NCBI GenBank assembly: GCA_020205615.1
Contig: CM035167.1
Span: 31,788,902-31,852,901 of the forward strand
Source of the DNA: Panax quinquefolius
Taxonomy: Eukaryota > Streptophyta > Magnoliopsida > Apiales > Araliaceae
Direction: 5' to 3'
DNA: 64,000 nt
The position numbers and the translations under genes were made by a program. Positions 11,889-23,898 of the stretch are shown here, piece after piece; within the stretch, counting starts at the first letter, position 1; each line of letters opens with the position of its first letter. The notes beneath the pieces were generated by a model. It searched no databases. It worked only from the letters and a program-made list of their open reading frames with translations, and was not told where the DNA came from.

Positions 11889-12755
11889 TCAGAAGAAGAC
11901 AATGGTGTCAATATCTATATCATCAATCCTGTCCACCTGATTTAACTCCTCCTGAGTCACTGGATCTCTAACAACAGGGATGTCAGGCTTATACAAAAGA
12001 AGATCTGCGCCGGCAAAGCCAAATGGGTCATCTGAGGGGCCAGCGCCTAAACTGGAAGGATCAAACGAATCTGCCTCTACCGGATCTCTGCCCAAATGCC
12101 GGATTAAGAAATATGCCCGGTCCAACCGCTGGGTCAAACTATCAATCTGTGTCACATGAGTCGGATCTCGGACACAGGCTAGCCAATCTGTCATCATCAC
12201 GGATCCTGGAACCATATCCCCCATGAACTGAGTGGCGTGGGTCTGGGCTCCAATAGTGCAACGGAACCACCAACGCTGGAATATCTCCTAAGTGCAGGGG
12301 CCCTCTGATAATGCAAAACCGTCAATCCCCAACAATGGGATGTCAATGACGGGTGACTGTGATACATGCCGATAACGCCTGGCAGGAGGCAAGATCGGCA
12401 TACGAATCTCCCGTGTGGTGCTCCTAATAGCACGCTCTACTAAATAGAGCTCTCATCCTCCATCTGTAAAGAGAGGAACTCTCTGGGTGGAGATCACATA
12501 CTCGACGCTAGTCGGGTATCCATCCTCAAAACCGATGGCCAAATGCTCCCCAGAATAGGGAATCCATGTAATGATATCAGCTGTCAACAACTCCAGCTGT
12601 AGGAAACAATGAGTGAAACCCTCAGCTACAGGGACCTCCGCAAATATGGAATGATGCCATCGTCGTCCTTGTGGATAGGTATCTAAACCTAACACGCTCA
12701 CAGGGCGGAAACATGAAAGCCTCTCATAGGCCCAAAACTGCCAACACAAAGGCAC
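11889..12755 (-). pseudogene. Second Tat antisense ORF, C-terminal half of a plant-mobile-domain-like protein
   Basis: Two open stretches (12755-12453 and 12224-11889) joined through frames with stops read as one protein: PLCWQFWAYERLSCFRPVS and LDTYPQGRRWHHS (the W-E-R type core of plant mobile domain and DUF7745-like proteins), then a tail ending in a low-complexity acidic segment with LNQVDRIDDIDIDT. The N-terminal half of the domain is not visible upstream. It lies head-to-tail with the other antisense ORF, which conversely keeps the N-terminal half. This may be one rearranged gene or two original aORFs; the sequence does not decide. Confidence 0.6.
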
Positions 12756-13380
12756 ACATCTGCGGCTGAAGCAGGTGCACTTGTGGCACCCTTATGTGGG
12801 TCCCACCCCTCCGGCTCGGTCAGTTCGAGTTGCAAAGGAGTTCTTACAGACTGAAAAGGTCAAATCAGGGGGAAAAGTGCTACGCGATTGAGCAGAATAG
12901 CTTACAAATCCTGGTCGTCTCAGATTGAACCTTCGGTCTGCACATCACTCATTGGTATTCGCCCAAACACCGGGTACACTATACCGATGATCTCAAATGT
13001 TACCAGCCACGCTCGGTAATACCTTGCGCAGGTCCAATGCCGCCAATTCAGGGTCAACACCCTAATTCTCTAACATTCCCCAACGGGGGTCACAACGCAG
13101 TATCAAAAGGATCCCCGGTGGGGGTCACAATGCAGACTCAAAAAGGATCCCCGATAGGGGTCACCACACGTTATCTTCCATTAATGTACGTATCAATGAA
13201 GGTCAAGCAACCTTGACGGTATTTCAGCCGATGGCAAGTAAACCCATCTAGGCATCGAAAGTTGTTCGATGATTGTGTACTATGTTATTCATATTCCCCA
13301 GCGGATCCCCGGCGGGGTTTACAACTCATATCATCCATTGACACACACATCAACAAAGGTCAAGCAACCTTGACAGTATA
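12756..13380 (+). repeat. Tat noncoding region with hairpin repeats
   Basis: Contains four CCCC(3-4 nt)GGGG hairpins (13078-13088, 13113-13124, 13149-13160, 13307-13317), three of them followed by GTCAC and one by a GTTTAC-like variant. Two hairpins have arms GTCAAG and CTTGAC around loop CAAC (13202-13217, 13359-13374). A third member continues at 38429 on the other side of solo LTR A. No gene seen. Confidence 0.7.
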
Positions 13381-14298
13381 TGTAATAACCCAGAATTTTG
13401 GATTATCCAGAAATTAAGATCTAAAGAATTAGTTATAAATAAAATATTTTTTATTAATACTATTATGTGCTATGTGTTTATTAATCGTTCTATAACCTAG
13501 GATGATTACAAGTTGGGAGGATTCTGGCTACGAGCTAGATTTAACAAGTAAGAATTTTCAAGATGAAAATAAAAGTTTTCCGGGAACAAAATATTTTCGG
13601 GAAAAAAGACGAAATAGACACTATTCATTCGTTTCTGCTCGGGGATTTATTTTGAAATTCCGAGAAGTTATTAATTACGTAAAATCTTGAGACGTGATGG
13701 AATATTCAATAATATTTCAGTTATGGCAAAAATGAATTTTTTGCCTGCGGACTCAAAACCTAATGGTTAGGGAAAATGAGTTCCGAGAATGTAATGAGTA
13801 CGTATAATAACTAGGGTTATTATGCGTGAGAAATACGAGTATGATACGAGTTATTATACGAGTATATTACGAAGATTAGTATGACGTATAATACGAATAT
13901 CGTACGAATAATATACGAAGAGAAGACGAGATTACGAGAATGGAATGCGTAGAATACGATTAGTCTTAATGGACTTTGTGTTCATGGACTTTGTAGAATC
14001 CAATTGGACTTGGATTATGTCAAGCCCAAGGATTTGTGAAATCAAGCCCAAGTTAGGCCCAATAAGAATTAGGGTTAAGGCCAAAACCAAGAAAAGAAAC
14101 CGCGGATCGAACCGATGGATAAACGGATGGGTAAGAACCATTGGGGCAACCCATGGGGTGACCCATGGGCATGTGGGCCGGCCACTTGGCCACCAAGTAA
14201 GGGTGGTGGCCAAGTAAACTTGGTGGCTAAGTTGTTAAGGAGGTGGGAATAGTGATTTTAGGGCCAAAATGACTATTTTGCCCCTAGCTTTGAAAATC

Positions 14299-14307
14299 TA
14301 TAAATAG
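14299..14307 (+). promoter_or_regulatory. TATA box of LTR A
   Basis: TATAAATAG in the typical place for a Tekay-like LTR promoter, followed by a pyrimidine-rich tract and a GAGAGAGA stretch. Confidence 0.55.
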
Positions 14308-16050
14308 AAAGCTAGATTTTCTTTTTTTTTTAGATTTTAAAAATCCTCCACTTGAGAGAGATAGAGAGAGCTCGGTTGGGAGAGAAAAGGAAGAGTATGT
14401 GTGACGCCACCAAAATTAGGTATACATCACCCATCTTGAGTCGCTAGATACATGGTACAGAATTCAAATACAACTTAATAATACAACTGTCGTGTACAAT
14501 ACGACAAAACATAAACTGTGAGTTTGAATAAAAATATTGTCTACTAGAGATTATACAAACTCAAAAGGAGTCCTCATTATAATTATTATCACACTATTTC
14601 ACGGAATAGTGAGGACTACTAATGCACCATCTAGGACCATCACTCTGTTCCCCGACTAGTCAAAGCTTACGTTCTCATTTTTCAAGAGAAACGGTGAAAG
14701 AAAGGGTGAGCTCAACTAGCCCAATAAGAAATATTATGACTAAGATAATGCAGAATAATTTATCGTTAGCCTTCAACAATGTTAAACTGATAAAATATAA
14801 TAAATTTCAAGTTTAACTGCAGCGGAACAAGCAATCCATTAAAAGAGTCAAGTAGAGAATGAAATCTACTATCTTCTATGATTTAAAAGGTTTTTCGTCA
14901 CTTTTATCGTTGGGACTCAGCTTAATAAATAATCCACACCATCGAATCACCCCTGCACTACGGCCAAGGATATTCTTTAGTATCACAACCACGAATTATC
15001 CATGCCCTACGGCTTAAGATAATCATGTTTTCATCAACGGTCCTGATAATGTCATAAAACAATTCATCTTTGCACTACGGCCAAAGAGAATCAATAGCCA
15101 TAATCATACCAAAAACTGTCCATCAATGCACTACGGGCCAATGAGGACTTTTTCCACATCATTTGTAACATTACGGTTATGATTATACCGAATAATCCCT
15201 GGACATAATCATACCAAGTCCATCTATGCACTATAGGCCACAGATGACTTTCAACATAATATAAACATAAGGATGATGACAATGATATAAGAATTCAATA
15301 AAACAAGTTAAGAATTAATTTATCCAGGAACTGATAACGTTCAAATTGTCAACATGATCTTTGCTTTGTAGAGTAAAATTCAAGAATGCTCGAGAAGAAT
15401 ATTTCCATGAAAATTTTTGGATGAAGCTTAAATACCAAAGATATTCCACTAATTTCATGGGTATAGAAGTCAAAGTTTTAACCAACCGAGTATAATAAAG
15501 AATGGAATAACAAAAGAAATCACCGTACGCGATAGAGCCAAGACAAAAAAAGTTATTCCAGCGAGAATAATAAAGGATGGAACCGGTCCCGCAGAACGCA
15601 CGTACGACGGATATTTCGACGAATAATAAATAATGGAACTAGGTCCGGCGTAAACTCACGACGAGGATATTAAAGCGAATAATAAATAATGGAACCGAAG
15701 TAAAGCGTAAAATGCACGTAGGATATGATATTCCGGATGAATAATAAATAATGGAACCAATTCCGGCGTAAAACATGCAGACGAGGATATTCCGGCGAAT
15801 AATAAAGAACGGAATATTAGAAGAATGTCACCGTGTATAGGGTAGCCCGCGTATACAGGTTATTCCAACAGAATAATAAATAATGGAATAACAGAAGTTC
15901 TCTTCATGAGTACAACAAATAACATCACTTACCATAAAAGAAACTGAATATAAGAGTAGGGAAGTAGCAGAATACTTTTTTATAGGTTCTCTTGTAATTC
16001 TCTCTCTAGAGTTTTAGTGAATTCGTAAGAAATAATGAAGGAATGAGCTT

Positions 16051-16059
16051 CTATTTATA
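16051..16059 (-). promoter_or_regulatory. TATA box in Tekay 3' LTR
   Basis: TATAAATAG on the minus strand, downstream of the U3 repeat arrays; the same box is at 34008-34016 in the 5' LTR. Confidence 0.6.
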
Positions 16060-16091
16060 GGAAAATGGAATGAATAGTAACTAATTCATGA

Positions 16092-16270
16092 ACGGTCCAG
16101 ATTGATTTACTATTAAACGGACGGTCCATATTGGTTTACTATTAAAACTTAAAACAACGGTCCATACTGATTTACTATTAAAACTTTAAACCAGCGATCC
16201 ATATTGATTTACAATTCTAACTCCACTAACGGTCCATATTGACTTACTATTATATCTTCAACCAACGGTC
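16092..16270 (-). repeat. 36-bp tandem repeats in U3
   Basis: Six copies of ACGGTCCATATTGATTTACT-like units start at 16092, 16121, 16157, 16195, 16229 and 16265. The same array is present in the other LTR at about 34049-34225. Confidence 0.85.
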
Positions 16271-16324
16271 TGAAAAATTAGCACATCTCCTCATGGATTA
16301 ATATTGTACCCAAATACCCGAATA

Positions 16325-16515
16325 CACAATACTAGAGTGAATAGTAACTGGGTGAATAGTAACACGTGAATAGTAACTCGTGAATAGTAACTCATAAATA
16401 GTAACTCGTGAATAGTAACTCATGAATAGTAACTCGTGAATAGTAACTCATGAATAGTAACTCGTGAATAGTAACTCATAAATAGTAACTCCTGAATAGT
16501 AACTCGTGAATAGTA
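16325..16515 (-). repeat. 14-bp minisatellite in U3, about 13 units
   Basis: Plus-strand unit (G/A)TGAATAGTAACTC, with units beginning GTG and ATG (or ATA) largely alternating. The 5' LTR has about 11 units (34293-34465), and LTR D has six in the opposite orientation (41408-41497). Confidence 0.9.
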
Positions 16516-17026
16516 CTTCGACACGAAAAGTGTCCCGAATACCCGATTGAACAATATATCATATTATGCAGATGATACTGTAACAATAATTGAATAAATA
16601 ATATGAGAGATATGATGTAGCAATTATTGTAGCAATAATTAAGTATAACTGAGTGACTTCTCACGTAAGCATCAATAATCAATGGTATACTCTTTCTTTA
16701 TTAACACCGGGTGTTTCAACGATTAACAGTAAAACTTCCATAGTTATTTTCATAAAGTATTTTTGTCATTTTCTTTATCCGACAATAATTTTGTTGTGGG
16801 GTCCACTAATGATTATACCGTAAATATTTAATATTCCCAAACAAAAAGAATATTCTCAAACCAATCGAATATTATACAACCACTTGCTTACTTTTTTGCA
16901 AAATTTGTATATATTACCCACAACTATAACATTACATCAAATCAACACCATAATATAAAAAAAATTATTTCGAGAAAATTAAATCTTTATTCATAAAATC
17001 TGGGGTCTCACAATCTCCCCTCCTTA

Positions 17027-18480
17027 TGAAATTTCGCCCTCGAAATTTACGTACGTACATGGTATACCGAAGAGGTGAGAATACCTTGACTTCATTTCAG
17101 ATTCTAATTCTTGAGGTATAACCTTTGAGCGTCAAATACGATCCTTCTTATCCAAGATTTTAACACGTATCTCCTCATACGTTAAATCTTCTGCTATCTC
17201 ATCCGGTTCTAAATCAATAATGTGGTTCGGGTCGTCCACATATTTACGTAACATCGATACGTTAAAAACGTTATGAACACGCGACATACTTGGAGGTAAA
17301 ACGTGTCTATAAGCCACAGTTCCTATTCGATCAAGGATTTTAAATGGACCAATAAAATCGAGGGTTGAGATTTCCTCTCTTCATCGATTCTTGCTTCTAG
17401 AATAACGCCCTCTTGAACCTTCTTCTTCACATTCATCAGCTCTGAGTATGTAGCTTGAGCAGCTTTAACTTTATCGATTCAAGTCTATTCTAATCGTATA
17501 TTCGTTATCTTCACGTGGGTCCCTAGAGTCTTTAACTCTATCTCCATCATTTGTAAGTTATACGAAATGAGTCTTTGTGTTAAAAACATCACACTCGTAA
17601 ACGCATACGATATTCTACTCAACGCATCAACTACCATGTTCATTTTTCCCACGATGATATTGAATGGTACGATCGTAATCTTCAACAGCTCGAGCCAACG
17701 TCTTTGGCACATTAACACGTTCGTTTTAGGTGAAGATAATATTTGAGGGTTTTAAAAATGGGTTTTGTACTAGGGTTAATACAAAATTCGATTTCACGCT
17801 CTAGGGGTAGGCTAAGAAGTCTTCAAGAATACGTCAAGAAATTTATTAACAATAGAAATATCATTAAAAACTGTGACTCTCATCCAAGACTTGGATATAC
17901 GTCACATTGATACTATCAACTTGTCACCGTCATTCACGCACGTCGTTGCCTCTGAAAGTAAAGTCCGGTGCATTCCACACAAGAAAGTCAACAACGAAAG
18001 GATCGGGGCACTTTATTTATGGCTTCGATATAACAATGATTGACTTTAGTGGTTTGGTTACTTTGAATTCGCATATGGGTTGGTTAGGAGTATGAAAGCT
18101 AACAACCTTACAAAAGCATGATGAGTAGTTAACCAATCGTTTCCAAAAATCACATCAAAGGCAAGTATTTTCAAAGAGATAAGATCGGCAGAGTAGCGTA
18201 AAAGTGTTGATTTGAACAAGATTTATAAATAGTGGAGGTAACGAAGGTTTTCCCACCGAAGTTTAAACAGATATATCAAAGTCTAACTTCTCTGGAGTTA
18301 ACTTCAAACATTGAACACAACTAGGTGCAATAAAAGAGTGAGTAGAACCCAGATATCTAACACGGTATAGACTTCGCAAGAGTTTATGACTAACATACCG
18401 TGATAATTTTATTCGGGTTCTCGTCACTAAAAAAAACGCTCTCTCTTAAACTCTCGGCTTTGGCTTATGCGGGACATTTA
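17027..18480 (-). pseudogene. Tekay-like pol remnants: protease, RT start, RNase H, integrase C-terminus
   Basis: In minus-strand order: an aspartic-protease region (18480-18100) with STHSFIAPSCVQC and FGNDWLTTH-like motifs, where the frame shifts at the catalytic Asp-Ser-Gly; an RT N-terminal scrap near 17830-17765 (EREIEFCIN-like); then directly RNase H (17755-17485; CQRRWLELLK and VDALSRIS); then only the integrase C-terminus (17317-17132; [24 protein letters not shown]). The RT core and integrase core are deleted and several frames are used. No enzyme can be made. Neighbouring gag lies upstream, interrupted by LTR B and the copia element. Confidence 0.85.
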
Positions 18481-21400
18481 TGGCGCCCCCAAATCCGGGT
18501 ATCTTCCAACCCGAAGCAGATGGTGGTATATCTTGTACAACATTCATACATTCCTTCAATTGAAAAGTCTCAAAGAACGAACATAACTTCTATATATTTA
18601 AAGTAACATTAACATTTCCCAGGTTCTATACCCATTACAAAGGTTCTTTGTCATAATATCAGTTACATTACAACAATAGACCTATACTATTACAAGACAG
18701 CTTAGTAATCTGCCTTAGCTTTTCCCTTATCCTTTTTCGATCCTTGGGACGTTCCATCTTAGCTACAATTCATATGTTCAAGCAAGAGTTGAGCATAACT
18801 GCTCCAAGAAGTATAACAATTTAATAACAACATGCTTGACACATACAAATCGTATATCTTCAATAACTGAACAATAGTTATGAAGTACTATTGACAATTC
18901 AAAATAGCACTTCATCTTTTCTTTCAAAATGTTTTACAATAACAACAAGATTTAGTAAAACATTCACTCTCATCAAAGACCTCGAGTATTCATTCTTTAT
19001 TGGAAAAGGACAACGGGAAGCATGTCCAGTAAGCTCGATATTACTTACAAGCACTTCTAGGTGATCACTATTATACTCTATGTTGATCAACACTACATCC
19101 ATTAAACGTATGCACGTTTAAGCATTTGGCAACCTCACGTGCCTGTCGTTTTACCGACAAAACATTTGTTTAACATTTCAGTCTTCTTTTGAAAACCATA
19201 TCAAGTAGTTGACAAAAGATAGCAACATTTGATAATACATGAATAGATTATCAATACATCAAGTCTAGCCAAAGGAATTGGCTTCAACTTCAACATACCT
19301 CAATTCATGCGAAAGAATACATGAACCTCAAAAACTTGTTCAGATTGAACTGAGACAAGAGTTAGAATACTTTCCTTTAGCGTCTGCTACGGTAAATTAA
19401 CTTTATGTTCAAGTCGTTCAAGTCTCTACAATACATGATCACATAATGCCTTACATTAGGTCACATATAATCAAGTATGTATATGACTATATCATACCCT
19501 TCATTTCAATCTAATTGTGTATTAGATTCAGTTACTATTCATTCCGGTTTATCATTACCCTTCCATTTATATTCGACTAGGTTATCTCGACCTTTACATT
19601 ACATTCCTTAAGGTTTAACAAAGTTTAAACAATGTTACATTACCTTCCTTAAGTTATGTTTACTTTTAAATCAATTAGGTTTTCTTCTCTTTGTACTTAG
19701 AAACCTTCATTACTATCTTTGTTACGAGGCCGACGTTGGCGCCCGACTTTTATACCTACATCTCGTCTTCTTGCGCGCGAGCTCCTAATGTCATTGTCCG
19801 GACTTGGCGGTTGCCGGCAGTGAGTCCTTACTTATTAGGCATGGCTGGCCACCTCTCGAGAGGTTTTTAGATCTTTGTTCATGGTATTGCTTGGCGCCAC
19901 CATATGAACTATAGTTCGCGCTGTGGCGAACTCTTGCAATGTGCTCGGTTACTGTTCCGCGCTACGGCGGGGCTCATTTTGCCTAGGGTTGGCGCCGCGG
20001 TGCCAACTCTGTGCACCAGAAAAAAATTTCAGTTTTCAATTTTTTGTGAACTTCGCGGACGTATAACTTCTTCGTTATAAGTCTGAATTAGCTCTTTCAA
20101 AAGCCTACGGTTCACAAATTACGTAATCTACATGATCATCCAAGAATTTTATCTATTTGACATCGTTTGCTAAAAATTCACCTATTGGTTCATTTTAACT
20201 AAAAGCGATAAGCGTTAAATGAACGTTCAACGCTTTCTTTCTTTGTTCCAAGTCGGAATCCGGTCATTTTGATTCTCGCAACTCTTAAATGCCAAATATG
20301 ACTTGTCTCCATTGGAAAACAATGGTTAGAGTTCAAACACAAAATTTGACTTCCATTCAGAGAATTTTTACGAATTCGACGATTATTGTCCAATCGTGCA
20401 AATTCCGGCAATTCTTCCTTCTTATAATTTATTCAACATTACAAATGAACTTCATTCATCTTGTGAACACACTAACATACTTAATACAATAACTTATATT
20501 CATTGTTGGATTTTGACTTATTCTTCATGAGCTTATAACTTGTCAAATTATAAACTACTTAAGATTTCATTGTTAATGACTTATGACAATTAAAGTTTCT
20601 TAAACATCATTTCTTATATGTTCTTAACATATAACTTAACTTAGCTATACATGATACATATGATCATATAAATTCTTTTATATTCATATCATTTCTCTTA
20701 ATAAACTCCTTACAAGTTCATATTATTTTCACATAAGTTTATAACTTATGCTAGCTTAAATGACTTATTACCAACTTAATTGGCTTAAGTTCACTACTTA
20801 CTCATTCATGTTTCTTAATCCAACTTTTCTTATCATCCTATCATGGTAGAGATAGAAGATAATTGAGAAGAAGTCTTACTCTTTTGAAGTCTTGGTAAGG
20901 TAGCTTTCTTCTTCTTCTTACTTATGGAAGTAACTTATTTGTGACTTAAACTCTCTAACACTTAAGCACTTTGTGATGTCTAGATTATTTGAACAACCAA
21001 CAAATGGCTTGTAAGCTTCCTCTATTTATAGAAATTGCAAAGCTAGGGTAGTTTAGTCATTAAACCATCCCACCTCCTCATGCACCTCCTTACTATTCAT
21101 TTCTTGCAAGGCACAAAACTTATTCTACACTTGGTCATTACTTTAAAGTCTTGGTCACCACACTAACTTGGTCACCACATTACTTGGTCACCACTATACT
21201 TGGTCACCACAATAACCATATCAATATGGTTTTGCCCCATGGGTCTATTAACTCATGGATTCTAGCTTGGGCTTGGATTAATAAATCATTGGGCTTTGCA
21301 TTAATAAACACTAGCTTGTTCATTAATCAATTATTGGGCCTCTTCCTTTAATTCACTTGGACTTATATTAATTCTTATCAATCTTTCCAAGTCCATTAAC

Positions 21401-21953
21401 ATGCCTTAATATATATACATATAGTTTATATATTATTCTTGTATTCTAATTCATATAGAATTTATATACGGTATTTCATCCTTCCAACAAACTCGTATAA
21501 TACTTCGTATTATACTTGTTTTCATTACTCTTGTACAATACCAAGTATCATACAATTATTACTTATTCCTTAACACTTCGCTTTACGTAACGTTTATAAA
21601 TTAAGTCCACAAGCGAATTATTACATTTTCCATAACTAGATTTTTATTACATAATCCATCTTACCTTGTTATTTCATCATTACGTATTTCTCGGAAACTC
21701 AAAATTATATCCCGAGCAAATATCGATGAATAGTATTTTTTAAAAAATTTCTCGAAAAACTTTTATTTTCGTCTTGGAAATTCAAACACTTTAATTCATC
21801 CACGTAGCTCAAATACTACGTCATTCTAACATCAATAGGTTATCTAATGACAACCGTCTTGATAACACAAGGAATACGATTTAATTATTATTTAGTTTAA
21901 TAAAATCATTTTACAATAAGATCCGAATTTCTCTAAATTAAATTTCTGAGACA
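18481..21953 (-). mobile_element. Tekay-like solo LTR 'B'
   Basis: Minus-strand LTR from TGTCTCAGAAATTTAA (21953) to TTTGGGGGCGCCA (18481). Its start aligns with LTR A, and it has a TATA box at 21022-21030. It ends gag after the ...FKFRMEAPKD residues, and protease resumes at 18480. No matching 5-bp duplication is visible (tcctt on the right, a different pentamer on the left), so a deletion or recombination at one end is possible. It includes a GC-rich island (19725-20010) with hairpins. AT-rich and noncoding otherwise. Confidence 0.75.
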
Positions 21954-22041
21954 TCCTTTGGTGCCTCCATCCTAAATTTGAACTTGTCTTGATGAGCACA
22001 AAATCGGGCTAAGTGACCTTCTCTTCCACAATTATAGCATG
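21954..22041 (-). pseudogene. Tekay gag, second zinc knuckle segment
   Basis: When the copia element and one ctttg copy are removed, the reading frame passes smoothly from ...CMMPFK (31194) into ACYNCGREGHLARFCAHQD. This is a second CCHC knuckle (C-x2-C-x4-H-x4-C), followed by KFKFRMEAPKD before LTR B truncates it. Confidence 0.88.
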
Positions 22042-22046
22042 CTTTG

Positions 22047-23898
22047 TGAAAGTAGTATACACACAAGCCAATCATGTTTGATGATAAAGCATATACTTTG
22101 TAACAATCTTATTCATTTATTAATAAAAAGTATTAATTTATTAAAGGCTTTTAATTATCTACATGGTCTTTGTTTTATAATATGTGATAAACCCATAGTT
22201 TTAAGCAACGCTTTTAGAATAATGATGATGATCATTCTAATGAGATCTAAATTCTTAGAAATCTTAAAACTAAAATAGTTCCCAATCATTGGATTACTAA
22301 ATTGGGGATTAGTGAATCCGGATAGATTGGTACATCGTTGCTTGCTCATTGGATGAGGATGATTGATCTCATGATCATTTGTGTGGAGACACTAAAGCAA
22401 GTATGTAGGTGCTTATTAGAGAATAAGTTCTTTGAGCGTGGCTCGCTAAGGAATACCTAATGGAGTTTACTTTTGTCGATAGGAATTCTGTAGTGATAGT
22501 AGTACAAGTGATCCTTAGACTTGAGATCATCATAGTATCTTGTGTATGATGAGTTATACTTTGACTTATTCCTTAAGACCCTTAGGGTATATCAAAGGGT
22601 ATGCTTGGGTATAACAAGTTGTACATGGAGATAATATATGATCGATAAAGAATCTACCACTTCTAATAAAAAAGAGAAATGTCTATGTGATTCGATAAAT
22701 GACAACCCAAAGAGAGTCCTGGCAAGGTAGCGAATGAAATTAGAAAGGAGTTTCTAATTTTCATTATTTGGAGTCATGCATTTAAGGATCGAAATACATA
22801 TAATTAAATAAAATAAGACTTGTGAGTAATTCCATGTCTTATATTTAATTGGGACATTGTATGGTGGAAGGATTGAATTATACGGTAACTATTTACTCAA
22901 AGGTTCTTTTATGATTAATGTTGAAATCTATATTATCCGGAAAGTCGTTAATCATTAGGGAGCTTTATCCTATTGTAGAATAAAGATTATTTATTTAAAT
23001 AAATTAATTGTTTAATTTATTTATTTAAATAAGATTAGAATTATTCTAATTGATTTATTCACAATAGGTTTAATATGGAGAACCTAAAGGGTCACACCAT
23101 AAAAGGAAGAATAATTATTTAAGAAGTTAATGGCATAATCGTAATAATATGTTATGTATATTTAATTTAATCTATGGTGATAGAATAAATTAAATAACTT
23201 AATATTTATTATTTAATATTTTAGAAATATTAAATATAAATTAATAAGAGGAGTCTTATTAATATTATTACAATTGTTATTATTATTTTAATTTCTAAAA
23301 GAGTTTAGGAATTAATTTAATATAAGTACTCTCATTTATTCCTAATAGGATTAGGAGATTAAATTAATTAAAAGAGTTTAATTAACTATCCCTAATAAGA
23401 TTAGGGAGCCCCTTTAATTAAAAGGGTTTAATTAAATAATACCTTATTTTTATAGGGTTACTTGATATCTTTATAAGAGGAGTCTTATATCAGATATCAG
23501 GACGACGTAATAATTCCAATGGTTGGAGAGTACGCTCCCTTTCTATAGAGATGGAAAAACTAGGGTTTAGCCAACCACCCATCTTCTTAAATCCTTCTTC
23601 TTCCTTGGTGGATCACCTCTAAAGACCAAACACTTGGGTGGCTAACGTTGATCAAAGGAAGGAACCAAACCCAGTGGATTCAAGTTGAACGCGAAAAGGA
23701 TTGGAGGTGAACTTATACTTGAGGAAGCTCGGATCTTCAAGGGTATGATTCTTGTTCTTCAATTTTTCGTTTAATTAATAATTGTGCATAAAGGGTGATC
23801 TGGGTATATGGTTTGTAAAAATTTTAAACTCTGATTTTTACACGTTTCCGCTTACTTTGAGCAATTTGATTGCGTTCTTGAATATTACAAACCTAACA
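22047..23898 (+). repeat. 5' LTR of copia element
   Basis: 1.85 kb. Contains a ladder of inverted repeats at 23290-23436 and a TATA-like CTTTATAAGAGG near 23469. Third and fourth copies of the same inverted repeats are in the LTRs at 1-1812 and 29334-31188. Confidence 0.95.

Larger units (their letters stand above)
14400..17012 (-). repeat. 3' LTR of Tekay-like element
   Basis: Minus-strand LTR from TGTGAGACCCCAG (17012) to GGCGTCACA (14400). Contains a 14-bp minisatellite (16325-16515), about six 36-bp repeats (16092-16270), a TATA box at 16051-16059, and GCCGTAGTG-loop hairpins (14951-15245). Confidence 0.93.

Noticed and set aside
13945..14217. Overlapping open frames on both strands near 14 kb
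   Set aside because: In solo LTR A before its TATA box; they match the noncoding AAGCCCAAG/GGCCCAATA region of LTR B and have no domain.
16325..16515. Short regular repeats resembling a CRISPR array
   Set aside because: Units are 14 bp in direct contact with no unique spacers, inside a plant LTR; this is a minisatellite.
18700..18775. Minus-strand Lys-rich peptide reading GTSQGSKKDKGKAKAD, like a gag tail
   Set aside because: It lies within solo LTR B at the place where LTR D has noncoding sequence after its GCTCACCC block, so it is probably chance.
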